The notes beneath the pieces were generated by a model. That model did no database searches and had not been told where the DNA came from. It saw only the letters and a program-made list of their open reading frames with translations. Below, piece after piece: positions 5,899 to 6,854 of a DNA stretch of 6,854 bases (positions within the stretch are counted from its first letter, which is position 1; every line of letters starts with the position of its first letter). The DNA is from UBA4716 sp036310525 (GTDB taxonomy: Bacteria; Bacillota; Clostridia; UBA1381): the NCBI GenBank assembly GCA_036310525.1, contig JAXJRQ010000115.1, forward strand, positions 1-6,854, in the 5' to 3' direction. The translations under genes were made by a program, and so were the position numbers.

Positions 5899-5920
5899 AC
5901 ACCCCCCTTTCGGTAGGTGT
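5899..5920 (-). promoter_or_regulatory. Hairpin sequestering the toxin-like ribosome binding site
   Basis: In the mRNA sense ACACCTACC (5920-5912) pairs with GGGGGGTGT (5907-5899) across a GAAA tetraloop of the stable GNRA class. Eight of nine positions pair (one G-U), with one A-G mismatch. The 3' arm is the ribosome binding site of the 32-residue peptide, so translation should be blocked in the folded full-length leader. Such masking is usual for type I toxin mRNAs, which become translatable only after refolding or processing. Confidence 0.65.
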
Positions 5921-5921
5921 C

Positions 5922-5951
5922 GGAAACAACCGCCGCCGTTTCTCTTACTAC
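5922..5951 (-). repeat. Right copy of the 30-bp inverted repeat (leader of toxin-like mRNA)
   Basis: On the minus strand this block begins GTAGTAAGAGAAAC at the predicted transcription start and ends GTTGTTTCC. It matches the plus-strand block at 5749-5778 in 24 of 30 positions. The pair brackets the toxin-like gene and both terminators, giving an inverted-repeat-bounded unit of about 203 bp. The G/C-rich central part (GGCGGCGG) is where it departs from the left copy (CATTA). Confidence 0.65.
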
Positions 5952-5958
5952 AGCAACG

Positions 5959-5987
5959 ATTATATCACAAAAGGGTTATTGTGTCAA
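5959..5987 (-). promoter_or_regulatory. Perfect extended -10 promoter of the toxin-like mRNA
   Basis: TTGACA (5987-5982), exactly 17 bp, then TATAAT (5964-5959), with a TG one base before the -10. This is a full sigma-A consensus promoter, the strongest in the window. Predicted start is near 5952, giving a 58-60 nt leader before the peptide ATG at 5893. The TGA stop codon of the upstream 47-residue gene is contained in this -35 box. Confidence 0.85.
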
Positions 5988-6127
5988 TTTTTGCATTCTT
6001 CTGAGGTATCGTCTTGTTTTGAATTTATGTACATTTCTTCTGCCTGAACCTGAAGCTCTTTAAGTTCTTCAATGATGTCTGTTATTCTGTTAAATAATTT
6101 GTAGTATAAATCTTTATATTCCGACAT
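5984..6127 (-). CDS. 47-residue helical small protein of unknown function
   Basis: A small charged protein: MSEYKDLYYKLF at the start, a middle likely to be helical (ITDIIEELKELQVQAEEMYI, residues about 15-34) with hydrophobic residues at helical spacing, and a polar acidic tail ending EECKN. There is no membrane segment. The start at 6127 is chosen because AAAGGAG lies 11 nt upstream. The frame extends further upstream to 6262, but that part runs through a terminator and a long hairpin and has no ribosome binding site. Proteins of this shape (LYYxLFNxITDxIExL...AEEMYI) are, as far as I recall, frequent unnamed small proteins in Clostridia; no function is known to me. It lies directly downstream of a structured RNA and terminator, and its stop overlaps the -35 of the toxin-like gene. 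Confidence 0.7.
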   Translation of the reverse strand: MSEYKDLYYKLFNRITDIIEELKELQVQAEEMYINSKQDDTSEECKN

Positions 6128-6155
6128 AATCTGTAATACTCCTTTCCTTGCAAAT

Positions 6156-6187
6156 AAAAAAGTGTGTACAACCGAAGTTATACACAC
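6156..6187 (-). terminator. UUCG-capped intrinsic terminator upstream of the 47-residue gene
   Basis: In the minus-strand RNA GUGUGUAUAAC pairs with GUUGUACACAC over 11 positions (one G-U) around a UUCG tetraloop closed by C-G, one of the most stable loops known. Six U follow immediately (6161-6156). It ends 28 nt before the start codon at 6127. It therefore ends the upstream RNA and, if read through, allows expression of the small protein. Confidence 0.9.
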
Positions 6188-6320
6188 CGAAAAATGCAAA
6201 CCCCGATTGCTGCGACACAAGTTTTCAAACAATTCCAAGGAATGCGAAAACAGAGAATGCATTTTTTACCTATAGTAAAAATACATCCTTGGTAATTGTT
6301 CAATATTAACTTGTGTCGCA
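6156..6320 (-). ncRNA. Structured RNA of about 165 nt (small RNA or attenuator leader)
   Basis: A strong promoter starts transcription near 6319, at the first base of a perfect 13-bp closing stem (TGCGACACAAGTT at 6211-6223 on the plus strand with 6308-6320). Inside, a second stem of about 13-14 pairs (6229-6241 with 6286-6300, including CCAAGGA/TCCTTGG) and an apical stem (6258-6269 with 6275-6285) continue the rod, with an asymmetric bulge of about 15 nt at 6243-6257. A 23-nt linker leads to the UUCG-capped terminator. A 9-nt segment of the apical stem (6266-6258) can pair instead with linker bases 6198-6190, so two folds compete. Length and rod shape recall 6S RNA, but no large central bubble is seen. 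Alternatives are an attenuator controlling the 47-residue gene, or a small inverted-repeat element. Confidence 0.55.
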
Positions 6321-6325
6321 AATAT

Positions 6326-6354
6326 AGTATAACAGATTACAGTATAAATATCAA
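6326..6354 (-). promoter_or_regulatory. Promoter of the structured RNA
   Basis: TTGATA (6354-6349, five of six), 17-bp spacer, TATACT (6331-6326, five of six) with TG one base before the -10. The predicted start falls near 6319, at the edge of the inverted repeat, so the RNA's 5' end is paired. It lies just downstream of the terminator of the GGGtGRT gene, which makes the RNA an independent transcription unit. Confidence 0.75.
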
Positions 6355-6363
6355 GTTTTTTAT

Positions 6364-6416
6364 CAAAAAAAGTTGGACACATCATGAGTAAAAACCCAAA
6401 AATGATGTGTCCAACT
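6364..6416 (-). terminator. Terminator of the GGGtGRT gene
   Basis: A perfect 15-bp inverted repeat (AGTTGGACACATCAT at 6371-6385 with 6402-6416) surrounds a 16-nt loop. In the minus-strand RNA it is followed by seven U (6370-6364). Four to six A on the other side (6417 onward) make it fairly A/T-flanked in both directions, but the minus-strand reading is the strong one and suits the leftward gene ending at 6510. Confidence 0.85.
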
Positions 6417-6436
6417 AAAAAATTCTACATTTTTAA

Positions 6437-6494
6437 TTGTAGGGTCGAACCTGTGTGTTCGACCGCGGAATGACACATAGGTCATTCCCTACAA
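6437..6494. repeat. Compact intergenic repeat of nested inverted repeats
   Basis: An outer 8-bp pair TTGTAGGG (6437-6444) and CCCTACAA (6487-6494) encloses two adjacent perfect 8-bp hairpins: GGTCGAAC/GTTCGACC (6443-6464, loop CTGTGT) and GGAATGAC/GTCATTCC (6467-6488, loop ACATAG). Together they form a cloverleaf-like three-way junction readable on both strands. It lies in the 3' UTR of the GGGtGRT gene, before its terminator. The size and symmetry resemble dispersed palindromic elements (REP/MITE-like) that I believe are common in gut Clostridia; only one copy is present here, so dispersal cannot be shown. Confidence 0.55.
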
Positions 6495-6509
6495 AATCGC
6501 AATATTCCT

Positions 6510-6854
6510 TTATTTATTCATTGCTTCTTCGATTGCAACAGCCACAGCAACAGTCATACCAACCATTGGGTTGTTACCTGCACCGATAAGTCCCATCATT
6601 TCTACATGGGCTGGAACTGATGAAGAACCAGCAAATTGAGCATCACTGTGCATACGTCCCATAGTATCTGTCATACCATAAGAAGCTGGACCAGCTGCCA
6701 TGTTATCTGGGTGAAGTGTACGTCCTGTACCACCACCTGAAGCAACTGAGAAGTACTTCTTACCGATTTCGATACATTCCTTCTTGTAAGTACCTGCAAC
6801 GGGATGCTGGAAACGTGTGGGGTTAGTTGAGTTACCTGTGATAGAAACGTCAAC
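6510..6854 (-). CDS. GGGtGRT family protein, C-terminal part (5' end off window)
   Basis: The last 114 residues of a longer protein, open to the right edge and ending in TAA at 6512-6510. The family-naming motif GGGTGRT is at window residues 40-46, followed by LHPDNMAAGPASYGMTDT and SSSVPAHVE, a glycine/methionine-rich stretch with GAGNNPMVG and a small-residue helix to the end (VAVAVAIEEAMNK). The Pfam family GGGtGRT groups proteins of roughly 330 residues found mostly in Clostridia, with no established function. No signal peptide can be judged because the N-terminus is missing, and no clear membrane span is seen in this part. It is followed by the nested inverted repeat and a strong terminator, so it is the last gene of its unit. 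The two short overlapping frames covering this region are one gene read in part and a shadow. Confidence 0.85.
   Translation of the reverse strand, partial: VDVSITGNSTNPTRFQHPVAGTYKKECIEIGKKYFSVASGGGTGRTLHPDNMAAGPASYGMTDTMGRMHSDAQFAGSSSVPAHVEMMGLIGAGNNPMVGMTVAVAVAIEEAMNK

Noticed and set aside
6125..6262. Longer start of the 47-residue protein at 6262
   Set aside because: The extra 45 codons run through the UUCG terminator and the long stem, lack a ribosome binding site and are Cys/Phe/His-biased.
6156..6320. Firm assignment of the structured RNA as 6S RNA
   Set aside because: Length and closing stem fit, but no large central bubble resembling an open promoter could be drawn; left as an alternative.
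5749..6320. CRISPR array from the repeated short motifs
   Set aside because: Repeats are inverted pairs, not regularly spaced direct repeats, and no cas gene is present.

Overview
The window looks like chromosomal DNA of an anaerobic Clostridia-type Firmicute, perhaps a gut member of the Oscillospiraceae/Ruminococcaceae or Lachnospiraceae. This is inferred from AT-rich intergenic DNA, strong GGAGG-type ribosome binding sites, consensus sigma-A promoters, many intrinsic terminators, a GGGtGRT-family gene and a sodium-pump decarboxylase operon. Species cannot be told from the sequence.

Positions 1-3635 (minus strand) hold four consecutive genes of a biotin-dependent, sodium-translocating acyl-CoA decarboxylase: mmdA (carboxyltransferase), mmdD (membrane-anchored small subunit), mmdC (biotin carrier) and mmdB (membrane sodium pump, cut by the left edge). 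Because the carboxyltransferase is of the acyl-CoA type, the best call is methylmalonyl-CoA decarboxylase. That enzyme turns (S)-methylmalonyl-CoA into propionyl-CoA plus CO2 and exports Na+, the energy-conserving step of the succinate route to propionate. A near-consensus promoter (3785-3813) and a structured leader precede mmdA.

Positions 3636-4122 are a divergent regulatory region. It carries the mmd promoter, a promoter for the rightward gene, and a 12-bp inverted repeat whose arms each contain the palindrome TTGTACAA. To the right come a calcineurin-like metallophosphatase (4123-4902, plus), a bidirectional terminator, and a convergent KDPG/KHG-type aldolase (5044-5688, minus).

Positions 5700-6360 are the most unusual part. 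A 32-residue single-membrane-segment peptide (minus) is driven by a perfect extended -10 promoter, and its ribosome binding site is locked in a GNRA-capped hairpin. A short convergent RNA from a second TTGACA promoter overlaps its 3' end, and the two RNAs share an almost identical 5' leader and a common terminator. This is the layout of a type I toxin-antitoxin module, and it appears in no simple ATG-to-stop ORF listing of useful length. Just upstream (minus) lie a 47-residue helical small protein and, before it, a highly structured RNA of about 165 nt with its own promoter and a UUCG-capped terminator. That RNA is either a stand-alone small RNA or an attenuator leader for the small protein.

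Positions 6364-6854 contain a strong terminator, a compact intergenic repeat made of nested inverted repeats, and the 3' end of a GGGtGRT-family gene of unknown function that runs off the right edge. No tRNA, rRNA, CRISPR array or transposase gene was seen.
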